Shown here: in pieces, positions 43,630 through 54,528 of the stretch
How the letters are laid out: every line of letters starts with the position of its first letter
Position numbering within the stretch: the first letter of the stretch is position 1
NCBI GenBank assembly: GCA_016648135.1
Contig: JADDOH010023030.1
Span: 1 to 64,000 of the forward strand
From: Agrypnia vestita
Taxonomy: Eukaryota; Arthropoda; Insecta; Trichoptera; Phryganeidae
DNA: 64,000 nucleotides
Reading direction: 5' to 3'
The notes under the pieces: generated by a model
Database searches by the model: none
Told to the model about the DNA's origin: nothing
What the model saw: the letters and a program-made list of their open reading frames with translations, nothing else
Made by a program: the position numbers and the translations under genes

Positions 43630-44852
43630 AAGTTGTGATAATTCTATAATGATCCAAATGACACAAGTTTTTTCCTGTTTTGGCCTGCAATCATATAATA
43701 ACACAACATACACGGTTACAATGTACACGTCGTATGTTTGTGAAATGCATATTCAGAGTATATTCGTCATATAATGATATGAGAGTTCAAACAAAAGAAA
43801 AATTTAGAATTACAGAGATCGCTAAAAATAAATAAAGTACTATAACTGATTGGACAGTGCGTAATTTGATATATAAATTGACAGTTACGTGGCAGAAAAC
43901 TAATATGCGTGTTATAGGATCTATTATATCGTAACAGTTATGGTAGCTTCCGTTGACACGGCAGTTACTTTTGGTGCTGCAAGAATTCAGAAATCGGAAT
44001 TCTGGGATCACGGGTTCAAATAACCGACTGAGTTGCCGAAGATGCATATTTATACAAAATTTAGATTATACAAATAACTATGATTAGAGCTTGCCGTAAT
44101 ATGCAATGCCAGTTTTGTATTCTTTTTAATTTTTATTTTTTATTCATTTATTATTATATTTTTATATATAATATATTATTTTTTAATATATAATTATATA
44201 TAAAAAAGCCAAGACACAAACCGATCATTTACATACGATACAAGCAGCCAGAGTGGCGAAACTCAAATATAATCTGTGGCCAGGAGGCAGGAGGAGTTTG
44301 TCGCCGGAAAAGAAAGTAATTATTTTTTATAATTTATATAATTTTTTTTCGTATAATTATTTTTTATATATATGAATAAAAAAAATTCTTATAAAACCAC
44401 TAATTATTAAATTATCAAAATATTTCGGGACCGATGGTCCCTTAACAAAATCCTTGGCGCAACTGTTTATTTTCTGAAAGTGATTATTTTTATTTAATTT
44501 ATAGTATCGTGGGTTTAAATAACAATTAATTTAAATACACTCGGATAACGATCTATTAGGTAGAGAGGCGAGGCGTGAAAAGAAGGAGAGTTTTTTTAAT
44601 ATTGAAAGCAAAGGAGGAGAAGGTGAAGTATTCGGGAAACTAATGTAATTAATGTGTTTCTTACGAGTTTAATTTTTTTCCATTTCAACGGTTTCTAGGT
44701 TATTCATTATCAGGTCATCAGAGTGGAAAAACCTAAGCTTATCGCTTTCGAATGAGTGATTGGTTTCAAAAATGTATGTTATTATGATTCAGTGGTGTTG
44801 TTATGTTTATGGCGATGTTACTTTATTCGTGTATCTAAATTTCTTGCCATCG

Positions 44853-44895
44853 ATTTGTTATCTATTACAAACCTTTTTTGTAATAGATAACAAAT
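44853..44895. repeat. Perfect 19-bp inverted repeat
   Basis: ATTTGTTATCTATTACAAA (44853-44871) and its exact reverse complement (44877-44895) around a 5-nt loop. No flanking duplication seen. Confidence 0.85.
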
Positions 44896-46787
44896 AGGTT
44901 TATTATTTATTGAATACAATTTTAATTAATGTCGGAAACGCAAGATATTTACGGGACCTCAAAATAAAAAGCCGTTAAATGAAATTTAAAGATGTGGGTG
45001 GATTCAAGGAAATTTTCAGTTCTTGAAATGCATCAAATTTTTCTGAGACCAGCATACTATCCTACCTACTGACCCAAAAAAGTGGTAAGGGCTGTACTGA
45101 AATGTAACTACAAACGACACAATGGTTATCCAACCAATCGATTTTAAGATGGTCGGGTGCAAGGTATTTTGTTCAATGTATGTTGCTCCAAATAATTCAA
45201 CGTTTTCGCGAAAATAAGAATTCCCATATCACAAAAAAATCGTACCTTCACATATGAGTTCCGAGGATAAATACATCATTTTGTTCAAAAATGACACATG
45301 TTCCTTTCCCCGCACCGTCTGGAGGAAGATTGAAATTGCAAAGTAAAAACACTTGAGAAAAAATAAAATCACGAAATTTTTACTTCTTATTTAAGGACAA
45401 CACTTTTTATCAATCTATATTTTATCAGCCCATGCGATTATTGGTGGTAAATTATATATATATATATATATATATCATGTACATATACATTATTATGCTC
45501 CTTTTGGCAAAGTTCATACACCTTGATTTTTTATTTATTTTTGTATAAGGATATTTTTTCCATGCACAAAATTGTTATTAATTATGTGAACAGAAATAGT
45601 TATTAATTATGCGAAAGGCAATAGTTCAATGTTACCTTTTATAGGTACACCTGTAACGCCCGTATCAAATAACTTTGTATTAAACAAGTTGATTACTTGA
45701 CATCACCTAGTTTGGAAATAATAGAATCTTGTGTATCTATCTCTGTACGAGGGCGACATTACACTGACTGATCCGTTAAGTAAATACGAAAATGAATTAG
45801 CTACCGGATAGCTCCAGAGGCGTGGCCGCGTCGAAGTGTAATAATATTGAAAGAGGGAATTTATTAAATTAGGGGAATTATTATACTGCACACGCTTATG
45901 TACATTGTAAGTGTTCAGCTAAGGAAAAAGTACCGCGCGCTCATACTAAAACACCGGAATGAAAATAGAGCGCACTGTAACAGCATGAATACCAATTCGC
46001 ACCATTCAGACAACCAGCGATAAATAACTCACACAACATGTAAATTAAGGGACCAGAGTTAGAAAAGGTCTATACATATCTGAGTCGATCTCACCATTTA
46101 AATAAACTAAACATAGATGCTGAAGAGATAGGGACACAAACCAAACTAAGTTTTCGGAATGAACGAATACAAAGATGGCAAACTAATTTCATTACAAAAG
46201 CAGGTGGGTTCAGCAAGTAAACCACCATATTATTATAATAGACGTGTTACTCAAAGCGTAGTGTATCAAAGAAAACAGATTCGACTTACATTACTCACCA
46301 ATATCAGGACAAAAATTTTAAGCTACTATGCAACCTCTAAACTATAAGTCTACTAACCTCATAAACAAAACCCCAAATTTTAATACAAGACAGGAAAAAC
46401 CAATCGAGTGAAACTTAGTGGAGAAAGTTGGGGTGAGGATCATTCGAGAAACTCTTAGCTACACAAGAACAAGAAGGTGCCGAGCCACATCGGAAGGTGT
46501 ATTTATGACTTGCCCCTCCGAATCAGTTTAAGGAGGCATTGCTCCCATATTAGTTTCACTTATCAAAATTTTTATTTTTTCTTATTTAAAATTACTATTA
46601 ACTGCTGTTTAGTATATTGTACATAAAAAGGTGTTATCACCTTTATTAAATATAAATACAGAAAAGTTCCGAGGAGACTAGATAGTTAGAAGGTAACTGG
46701 TTAAATAGTATAAGAAATACTGAAGCATGAATTTAACTTACAGGAAGCGATATACCTACACCCACCGTACACAAATATGGCGTGGCA

Positions 46788-46880
46788 TAGCTTACACACC
46801 CTAAGGAAAAATGAAACAGTACGAAACGGAAACGGGCTTACACACCTTATAGGAAAAAGGACGGTACGAACGGGACGAAA
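46788..46880 (+). repeat. Imperfect two-copy tandem repeat
   Basis: Blocks starting GCTTACACACC at about 46790 and GGCTTACACACC at about 46837 share the following AGGAAAAA and ACGAAACGG-like parts. Period is about 46 bp. Confidence 0.5.
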
Positions 46881-48016
46881 TCCACAATCCAGCAGACCTT
46901 ACACATCGGGCGAAGCAAAGGAGGGTTCAGCACATCACCATTGGTTTCCCAGTCAAGTCACATCCGAAAGTATTTTCACCCTGATAAATTTTGGAGCGGG
47001 TGATATCATTTCGTCTTAAGTCGTATTTTGGGAGGGAGCCGTGCTCTATTTCATAGAGGGTAATTTTCAATGATCAGTGCAATCTATCATATGGAACTTA
47101 GATGACTAACTATGTCAAAATTGGCAATTACGCAAAAACAATGGAACGAGCAAATCTTGGTATTTCTTTGAGAAACAAAAACCAACGAGTGGGTGAAAAG
47201 AAAATTCGAAACAGTAATTCGCGAACCAAAAAACAGACATTGCACAAACTGTCGCTAAACTAAAATGGAATATGGCGGGAACGGAGTACGATTGATCGAT
47301 GAGATGTTTCGGAATAGTGAAATTCTGTCGCGAAGTCAATAATTGAACAAAATAATATATAATTAATAAAATAAACTTAGTTTTCAGCACTTTTTTTATG
47401 TTGAAAATATCAACAAACAGAATCACAGTTTGATAAATTGGAAATTTTGGAAATAAGAAAAAGTGTTAACAGTAAATTTAATATTATATTATTAACCAGG
47501 TCCTTTTTACAAATAGTTGTCTTTGAAATTTATTTTCATGTAAAATAGCTACTTTATTATTATTCATTTTCCATATATAACTTTTTTAATATTTTGATTG
47601 TCTGTACTTCGATTTTTGAATTTAATTTTTGTTAGTATACAATTGTATCCTGGTGAAGGGGCCATGTGCCTTGAACCATGTTGATTATTTTCTTTTTTAT
47701 TTAATTTATTTTATTAATTATATTAATAATGTCATCACAAAATTATTTTGCTATTTTTGAAGAAGAAAAAATAATTTGTAACTGGGTATCGTGGAGAATA
47801 AACAAGGGAGACCTGTGTTCAGCAACAGACGCAATGAGGGCAGACCACCGTTTACCCAGGACCGTTTTATAAGCAAAATATCCTATATTACTCATTCGCC
47901 ACCTAGTTGGCATCTTTTTAATGCTGAAAGCAGCCGTGCGACCCGGCCGAACGGCTGCCATCTAAAAATTGAGAGATGTGATCACAAGTAGGTTCGTTAA
48001 AACGGTGTATGTAATA

Positions 48017-48935
48017 CAGCGAAACCTGGTAATGTGGGACCTGGATAAGTGAGAAACCTCTATTATTGAGAATTCCAATAAGATCCCGACACTTTTTCAT
48101 CGAATTACCTCTGTTAATGGGACTTTTCGAACCTGGTTAAAAGAGATTTGATTTGTAGGATTTTTTCGATGTTTACCTCTATATTTGGGACTCTGTAGAT
48201 CAATTCCCTGTATAAGTGAGACATTTCATCAGGTTGGGACAAGTTTCGACACGTTTGTTTACAAACATTTGAATTTCTTTCGCACGTGCTTTATTTGTCA
48301 GTACTATCTCGGGTTTTGACCTACAAACAAGGGAATAAAAATGTACAAAATGTCCAAACGTAAATATAACACATTATCAGCATCTGAAAAATTAGAGCTT
48401 CTATAAGATTATGTTTGTGGATAGTCGCGTGATCAACTGTGTACGGAGAATAAGATACCAAAGTCAACCCTGTGTAGAATTATTCAAAACAACGAGAAAA
48501 TTCGGTCTCAGTGTATTGATGGAAAAGGAAAATTAAAACGAATACGATCAGAAAAGTATCCTGAATTTGAAAAATGTCTCTCGACATGGATAAAGCAGGT
48601 ACAGAATAATAACATTCCAATAAGCAGACCAATGATTAAAGAGAAAGCTCAAGAATTCGCAAGTAAGCTGATAATTTTTCTGGCAGTAATGGTTAGAGGG
48701 CTTTAAGAAAAGAAACGATATAGCATTCAAAAATATTTGTGGCGAGAGCAATTCTGTGGACAACAACGAATGTAATGAGTGGATTAAAACCTTCCAGTTT
48801 CATTACACGATTATTCCCCCGATGACGTATTCAACGTCGATGAAGCGGGCTTATTTTACATGTGTCTACCGGATAAAACTTTTACGTTCAAAGGTCAGCC
48901 TTGTCATGGTGGTAAATTGAGTAAAGATCAACTTA
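48017..48935 (+). pseudogene. pogo/Tigger transposon relic
   Basis: The left end has TA followed by CAGCGAAACCTGGTAATGTG, and the first 250 bp repeat GGGAC/GAGA-type motifs typical of Tigger ends. From 48341 (MYKMSKRKYNTLSASEKLEL) the transposase can be traced through the CENP-B-like helix-turn-helix (KIPKSTLCRII), EKCLSTWIKQVQNNNIPIS, and the start of the DDE domain (YSPDDVFNVDEAGLFYMCLP, FKGQPCHGGKLSKD) near 48810-48925. Stops at 48404-48424 and frameshifts near 48700 and 48790 kill it. The rest of the catalytic domain and the right end are missing; a tRNA-like SINE starts at the break. Confidence 0.85.
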
Positions 48936-49202
48936 CCAAACTGCCGTGGCGAAATTGGATAACGCGCCATCCCCCGATAGAATGGAGATCCGTTGGTTCG
49001 AATCCCGGTATCAGTTAAAATATTTTTTCGTTAATTTGATTTTTCTGTATGCCTTTTCTAATTGATTAATACAAATTTGTTTAATGGTAACATACCTGCC
49101 CGGAAAGCTAGGTAATCTGGGTTCGAATCCCGGTAGCAGCCAAAATATTTTTTCGTTGGTTTGATTTCCCTGCATGTCTTTCTAATTGATTAATAAATTT
49201 GA
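48936..49202 (+). repeat. tRNA-derived SINE, tandem dimer
   Basis: The first unit has an A-box-like TGGCGAAATTGGATAACGCG and a B box GGTTCGAATCC (about 48996), then CAG, AAAATATTTTTTCGTT and a TAATTGATTAATA tail. The second (from ~49084) lacks the 5' half of the tRNA part, keeps GGTTCGAATCC (about 49122) and repeats the same body and tail. The head is closest to an arginine tRNA in its D-arm wording, but the T-arm and acceptor do not pair fully, so neither unit is a functional tRNA. Confidence 0.75.
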
Positions 49203-49204
49203 CT

Positions 49205-49332
49205 TCATGTTTTGAGGACAGACCATCTTCTGATTCTTGGGTCCTGCGGACAGCTGCCAACCGTCCATCAGCCAGCATGACATCTTGCTCTCAGCCTTGT
49301 CTGTTTCTGTCAGCTTGAATACGACGTGACAT
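49205..49332 (-). other. Possible N-terminal fragment of a Helitron-type protein
   Basis: The minus strand reads MSRRIQADRNRQG, a stop, then MLADGRLAAVRRTQESEDGL in the same frame. Arg-, Gln- and Ala-rich starts of this style occur in insect Helitron helicase proteins. The piece is short and no helicase motif is present, so this is a suggestion only. Confidence 0.25.
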
Positions 49333-49744
49333 CTTCGATGGACCGCAAACGTGATTATTTGGGTTAATTGCTCGGTGCGGTTAAGAGAAACTTGCTTCAG
49401 AGGATTTTTTTTTTATATATTGCAATTTTTAAAGTAGTACAAACAAAGCCTGTAATTCCATTTAACTAATAAGTGTATAAATATCTAGTGCTTAATAACA
49501 GCAATTCAGTTGAACTCATAAAATTACGAATGTGACGTTCTTAAAAAATGAACAAAAACAAACTTTACATTTCACATTTATCGCAATTCAATACACGCGG
49601 CGAAGAATTACGAGCAAAGTATTATGTTCCGACAAATTAATTCTCGTACAAAGTCGTAACAAGTGTAAATAGTGACTTTTATTTATCATTTTTGAGTTTA
49701 GTTTGTAAAACTTATGTTTATTTTTAATAAAATTTATAATACTA

Positions 49745-50115
49745 CTAGCTGTTCGTACCCGGCGTTGCACGGGTTAAGAATTAAGTTGAAAATAAATTTG
49801 TGGGGGGAAACAAAGGTTTGATTCGAACGGTATAGATTTGCATCGAAAATATATCAGGGGGAGGAGAAAAGGTAAAAAGGGAGGAGGAAATGCCTACGTT
49901 ACCTGCCGAGTTCTAAAGAATAAGTTTCCAAATTTTGAGTCCGATCGGTCAAACGGTACAGATTTGCTTCGAAAATATGTCATGGAGAGGGGAAGGGGTA
50001 TGAGAACAGGGGGAAATATAACCTATATTTCCCCCTGTTCTCTAACCCGCTTCCCTAACCGCTGAGTCCTGAAAAATAAGTTTCCAAATTTTGAGCCCAA
50101 TCGGTCAAGTCCTCT
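49745..50115 (+). repeat. Dispersed repeat with CCCGGCGTTGC head, copy 2
   Basis: TAGCTGTTCGTACCCGGCGT starts the copy. The body has the same GATTTGCATCGAAAATAT, GGGGAGG and TTTGAGTCCGATCGGTC blocks as 6795-7505, with only two to three array units. Confidence 0.7.
50002..50042. repeat. Perfect 19-bp inverted repeat
   Basis: GAGAACAGGGGGAAATATA and its exact reverse complement flank a 3-nt spacer inside the second copy of the CCCGGCGTTGC-head repeat. The first copy has no such inverted segment, so it arose locally. Confidence 0.85.
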
Positions 50116-50789
50116 CGCTAAAGTCAAATCCCTTATTGATTTGACTTTAGAAGTCAAATCAAATAATTTAGTGGAACTCATCCAGTTTATAACCAAATTC
50201 TATTTTTTGGATATTTTTAGTGAAATCAATACAGTAACATTTCTTAAGGGGGAATACCCACCTACGAAGCGCGAAAAAAGGCAATTTAAAAAAAAACCTG
50301 TATCAATTATGGTATTGCTATCATTTCTCCATAAAATTTCATGCTTTTAAAAATATGTTAAATTTTTTTTATTTAAAAATATTCAACATGACGTGGCATG
50401 CCGCATGCGACATGTCGCGCTAGTGGGTTACGGCAATTACCTAGGAAGGTAGGTACACGGAAATCATCACGGCTTGAATTTTCGGGAAAGAATTAATAGT
50501 AATAAGGCGATACTAACAATCACAATTTCAGACTGTAAGTATCGTCTTGTCGTGAAAAGCTCGCAAAGTTAATAAGAAAAACGAATAACAAATTTTGCGA
50601 CTGCTCATAACACGCAGTTTCTTCGCTCGAACTACTAACAGCGACATTTTATATCAGTGGCAGTTGTCACGCAATATGAAGGAATAAGAAAAAAAGATTA
50701 TTTTTTTAAATTCAATATTCAATATTACATACAGCTTTATTAAATTTTTCTTCTAATCTATTTAAAGTATATTGATACATAAATAAATA
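50116..50789. other. No gene recognised
   Basis: A 13-bp inverted repeat CTAAAGTCAAATC lies at 50118-50150. Otherwise AT-rich, with a GC-richer patch at 50390-50470. Confidence 0.5.
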
Positions 50790-51500
50790 CATGCATATAT
50801 ACATACCTCTCCAAAAAGAGACTAACTCTTGTGTCTGGAGAGGGACTTACACTTATAAAGTTTACACAATTAAGTAATATGTTAAGTAGATAACTTAATA
50901 TAAAATAAAATTTTAATTAATTATGAGGGATTTTTAAAATATTTTTTTAAAGGCCTCATAATTTTTTTCAATTCTTATTTTAACAAGTAATTCGTTGAAC
51001 CATTTCACACCTCTAAATGTATAATGATGCTGGGCAGTTGTTGTAAATACTGCAGGGATATGCAATTTACCAAGATTTATATTTCTGCTACTTGATACTA
51101 GTTGGGTCAGTTCGTTGCTATTTTGAAAATTTTTATAAAGTTGTTAAATGCAATTTTGTTTGTAGATAGTTTGTAGTGTGGGGACTTGTAATTTATTGAA
51201 AAGCTCTGTAGTCGGGTAATTATTGGGCTTCTTAAGAAAGATCTTTAAAATTAATTTTTGGTCAATTTCTAAAGGTTTCAATGTAGTTTTAAATGCACCA
51301 CCCCATGAGATAATACCATATTGTAAAACTGACTGGACTAAAGCGTAATACCTATAGTGTTTTTACCAATTTTATTCCTAAAATATTTCTTATTTTACTA
51401 AATACATATATGAGTTTTCTTATTCTTTCTACGGTTTTATCGATTTGTATTTTCCATTTAATATTAGAATCAACTATTATTCTTAAATATCAATATATTA
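50790..51500 (-). pseudogene. LINE 3' part (Jockey/CR1-like), downstream half
   Basis: On the minus strand: IIVDSNIKWKIQIDKTVERI, RKLIYVFSKIRNILG, then LQYGIISWGGAFKTTLKPLE, KPNNYPTTELFNKLQVPTLQ, and NINLGKLHIPAVFTT near the C-terminus. A 3' tail with a CTCTCCAAAAAGAGACT hairpin ends at ~50800. One stop and one frameshift are visible. Its missing upstream part lies at 52533-52870; about 1 kb is inserted between. Confidence 0.8.
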
Positions 51501-52532
51501 ATTACGCCAGCCAATGTCGTATGTTTCTGCATTTGGATAATTTATGTTGTCAGTTAAAAAAAAACATTTTAGAGTATATTAAAAAGATTAAAAAATATAG
51601 GAATACGAACAAACTGATATTAAAAAACATTCAAATTATATGAAACTATCGGATATTAATCGTTGTTTTTAAATATTTTCGTGGAATATTTTAAAAATCC
51701 GTGTTTTTATTGTCATAGAAAACAGCCAACTGTGACGCGGGAATATATTTTTTGTTCTGGCGATACCGCTTTTTGACGTTTGAGCGCGTTTGACGCAGTT
51801 TGACGTAAGCATGTTTCTCTTCTCAATCCCTTTTGTTTTAATATTTTTGCATATTCATTAACTTGACGCTTTCTATTTTTTTAAACTGCGAAGTGAACTT
51901 AATGTCATTTTACGCATTGACGTATATATCATTGATCTTGACAGTTATTGTATTGATATTATTTTGAGACCGTGTGGCGTGTAAGTTTTTCTGCTATTGT
52001 GGCCGCCTCGGGCCACAATAGCAGAAATGCGGCCAATTATGTTTGCTGCAGGATCATGTTTTATGCTATTATTGTGGCCGCTATATTAGATTTGCGGCCA
52101 ATTATGTTTGCTGCACATGTTTTATATTTTTTATATTAATTTTTTTTTATTATGTAACAAACCAAATTAAACAAAGAGTAATTTTTTATAATTATAATGT
52201 TGTATAACATGTTCAAAATATTAATTTTAAAACTCCGCTCTGACTTATTAATCGGTTAGAAGTACTTTGTCTTAATTATATCTAAACTATCCGTAATTAA
52301 AAGTAGAAATTTGCTAGATACAATTGGCCGTGAAGCGGCTGACGTAGCCATAGGTAAACAATTGTATTTGTTGCACATCAAACACAATTGGCCGCGCAGC
52401 GGCCACCGTCGGCCGCGGAGCGGCCACAATAGTCCCCCGCAGCGCCTAGCAGTAAGCAATCGGCGAAGCTAGTTTAATACAATTTTTTGAACTTAATACT
52501 GAACGGTCGTTTTTACATATATTATTATTATT
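51501..52532. mobile_element. Unidentified insertion splitting the LINE
   Basis: This segment separates two parts of one minus-strand LINE. It contains a perfect hairpin TCTGCTATTGTGGCC (51990-52004) with 52011-52025. Repeated GCGGCCAATTATGTTTGCTG occurs at 52029 and 52093, and a CG-rich block at 52380-52450 repeats GGCCGCGNAGCGGCCAC and CCACAATAG. These recurrent GGCC(A/G)C and CACAATAG blocks in both orientations look like transposon subterminal repeats. I could not fix the borders or a target duplication. Confidence 0.5.
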
Positions 52533-52870
52533 TCAATTAGGACAATTATTAGAATGAGTCTTTATTACTAAGTTGTTGGGCGAGTTTTTTTCATTTAATG
52601 TGATAGGAATATAGTGAGTTTTTTCCGTATTTAGTGATAATAAGTTTTCTTCGAACCATTGTTTTACAATATTTATACTCCGATTTGCTGCAGCTATAAC
52701 ATCATTCCAATTACTACAGTCAAAAACTAGAGCTGTATCATCAGCATATGATAAAATCTGACCGTCGATAGGTAAATTTAACATATCATTTACATAGATA
52801 ATAAATAGTAAAGGTCCCAGTAGTACCTTGTGGTATACCAAATTTTGATGATTTATTTGAACTTAATGTA
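52533..52870 (-). pseudogene. LINE reverse transcriptase core (upstream half of the split LINE)
   Basis: The minus strand reads GIPQGT, then after a two-base loss LGPLLFIIYVNDML, then SYADDTALVFDCSNW with the catalytic YADD, FEENLLSLNTEKTHYI and NLVIKTHSNNCPN. This is the palm region of a Jockey/CR1-type LINE. Sequence upstream of GIPQGT is missing. Confidence 0.85.
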
Positions 52871-52900
52871 TTTCTAATTTTACAGATTGATTTGTTAAGA

Positions 52901-52992
52901 TGCACGGCATGCTATGACTGAAGGTCATTAGATCGATTTGAAATCTTTAGAATAGCATGCTGAGAGAAGGTCATAAGATCGATTTTGACGGA
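52901..52992 (+). repeat. Short direct duplication
   Basis: GCATGCTATGACTGAAGGTC and GCATGCTGAGAGAAGGTCAT, each followed by AGATCGATTT, repeat about 57 bp apart just before the Penelope-like fragment. Confidence 0.6.
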
Positions 52993-53009
52993 GCATCTAC
53001 GGCTGCAAG

Positions 53010-53222
53010 TTTAATAATGATACGGCAAGGATCTATAGAGAAGCAATCGAAATATACAAAAGGCCCAACAGTCTAAATTACAGAGACGATAGTATCAGAT
53101 TACCGAACACATGGCTCAATATATTAGAAAACACACCAACTCGTAAAAACACATTAGGACCAAACAAATTGCCAAACCCTTCAAAAACAGACAGAATTCT
53201 ATGTAATGCAAATAAAGTATAA
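53010..53222 (+). pseudogene. Penelope-like element C-terminal fragment
   Basis: The frame ending at TAA 53220-53222 reads FNNDTARIYREAIEIYKRPN, LNYRDDSIRLPNTWLNIL, and a basic, proline-rich tail. R-x-REAIEI-K-P-N followed by a short acidic stretch and W-x-x-L is the typical C-terminal end of Penelope-type GIY-YIG proteins. About 70 codons remain; the catalytic parts are absent. Confidence 0.6.
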
Positions 53223-53793
53223 CCAAAACTTTCGAATTAAATTTACTTTGTTCTGAAATATCGGCCTTAAACGACGTGCTTTCAGGATCGTGTAGAGCGA
53301 CACTTCAGTGACAATTCAACCCCCCCTCCCCCCCTCCTGAAGATAAACAGTGTGATCCTGAGTCCTTCGGGCCCTTCGAAAAATGATGAAGGGAAGATCT
53401 GCGGCCCTGAAAAGTTGGACCCACCTTTTTGATATCTTCTGAAGAAAATGATGATGTTTGTACTCTTTGCATAAAGAATTGTGAGCGCGAGCGCGCAGAG
53501 GGCAGTAATAAATAAAACCCTTTGGGTAAGCCCAACGCGCTCGACGCTAGTTATGACTGCTATAGTTAATGTTTCCAGGCTCGCCAAAATGACCGAAATA
53601 CAATTTGTCAACAGAAAACACATTTGTTGGAATCTATATGGGCCCAACGAATTGTTTTGTTGCCCAATGTTAATTTGAATTTCTCCGGTTTTATATTCTG
53701 TTAGGTACGAGTATGTAGTCGAATGAAAAATATTTTTACGTTTAAAATAATTTTTCAAAATGTTCCACAACCTGGCTTATTGCGCATCCCTAA
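53223..53793. other. Unidentified open frame region
   Basis: A 162-codon minus frame (53282-53770) is open, with two hydrophobic segments (SVILASLETLTIAVITS; FITALCALALTILYA). It has low-complexity glycine runs from the C-rich plus strand and no recognised similarity. An overlapping 65-codon plus frame also exists. I do not call a gene. Confidence 0.3.
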
Positions 53794-54525
53794 AGCCATG
53801 TGTTCACTAGGGGACAAATAGCGCAGCATTCCGCGCGGCATGTCAACATCTACGTTCATGTTTCGGGGACAATGACGCGGTCGTTTGACGTGTACACACC
53901 GGGACTCACATATCTTGTCGCGGAAATGTCATCCGATGAGGTTATGATGACAGCTGCGTATCTATTTACACTTCGTCATTTAGCGAAAACGGGGTTCCGC
54001 GTAATTCGAAATGTTTTTTTGGGTCGCAATTTCAAATTAACGAGGTTTTATTGTAGTAAATTGAATATTATTAAAAACAAGGTCCTTTTTGCAAATAATT
54101 ATTGTTTTCCACACGTCGCGGAAATGTCGCCCGATGAGGTTATGATGACAGCTGCGTATCTATTTATGTTAACGAGTTTATCGAAACGTAAGAGGAGAAA
54201 AAGGTGGTGGAAGCGAAATTATTTGCCGCAAAAATATTCTACGCGATCTTCGATCGATACAGCTCGATGAGTTCAAGAACAGTTTCTTCGACGGATACAG
54301 CGCATGCGTACTCACTCAAACATACTACGTGGTACTGACGCTCCGCGTAATGCCGCAGTGAGCTCGCTCGGGTACCGTGCGCATGGCAACGTTGCCACGG
54401 CACGTAGAAATGCCGCGCTATGTTGCGCGCGACGTCGCGGAACAGCGCACGACGTTGCAACGTCACGTAGACTCTATGCCGCGCGTGCTGTTGAGGGACA
54501 ATTTGTCCCTAGTGATTACATCGCT
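53794..54525 (+). mobile_element. Non-autonomous PIF/Harbinger element (732 bp)
   Basis: TAA flanks both ends (53791-53793, 54526-54528). The ends are AGCCATGTGTTCACTAGGGG and, from the right, AGCGATGTAATCACTAGGGA, both followed by ACAAAT. GC-rich subterminal sequence with GCGCGGCAT and CAACGTTGCCACG lies near both ends. The middle encodes a broken transposase N-terminus. It differs in ends from the Harbinger at 27783. Confidence 0.88.
53922..54360 (+). pseudogene. Harbinger transposase N-terminal fragment
   Basis: Reads VAEMSSDEVMMTAAYLF at 53922-53972 and an almost identical VAEMSPDEVMMTAAYLF at 54114-54164, a local duplication. Then KRKRRKRWWKRNYLPQK is followed, after a one-base frame change near 54232, by ILRDLRSIQLDEFKNSF. 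A basic RRWW-R stretch followed by an LR-LR-x-DEFKNF-like helix is the standard N-terminus of PIF/Harbinger nucleases. The DDE domain is gone. Confidence 0.7.
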
Positions 54526-54528
54526 TAA

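Larger units (their letters stand above)
43644..48016. other. No gene recognised
   Basis: AT-rich, with a (TA)n at 45451-45474. The stretch 45900-46480 is A-rich on the plus strand with frame-shifted coding-like pieces (LEKVYTYLSRSHHLNKLN, then LSFRNERIQRWQTNF), suggesting an old unrecognised mobile-element gene. Patches at 44220-44310 and 47780-47990 have higher GC without identifiable products. Confidence 0.4.

Noticed and set aside
48936..49010. Possible arginine tRNA gene
   Set aside because: T-arm and acceptor mispair, and the body and tail are duplicated downstream. Treated as a tRNA-derived SINE.
53282..53770. 162-codon minus frame with hydrophobic segments
   Set aside because: Low-complexity glycine runs, an overlapping plus frame and no similarity; left as unidentified DNA.
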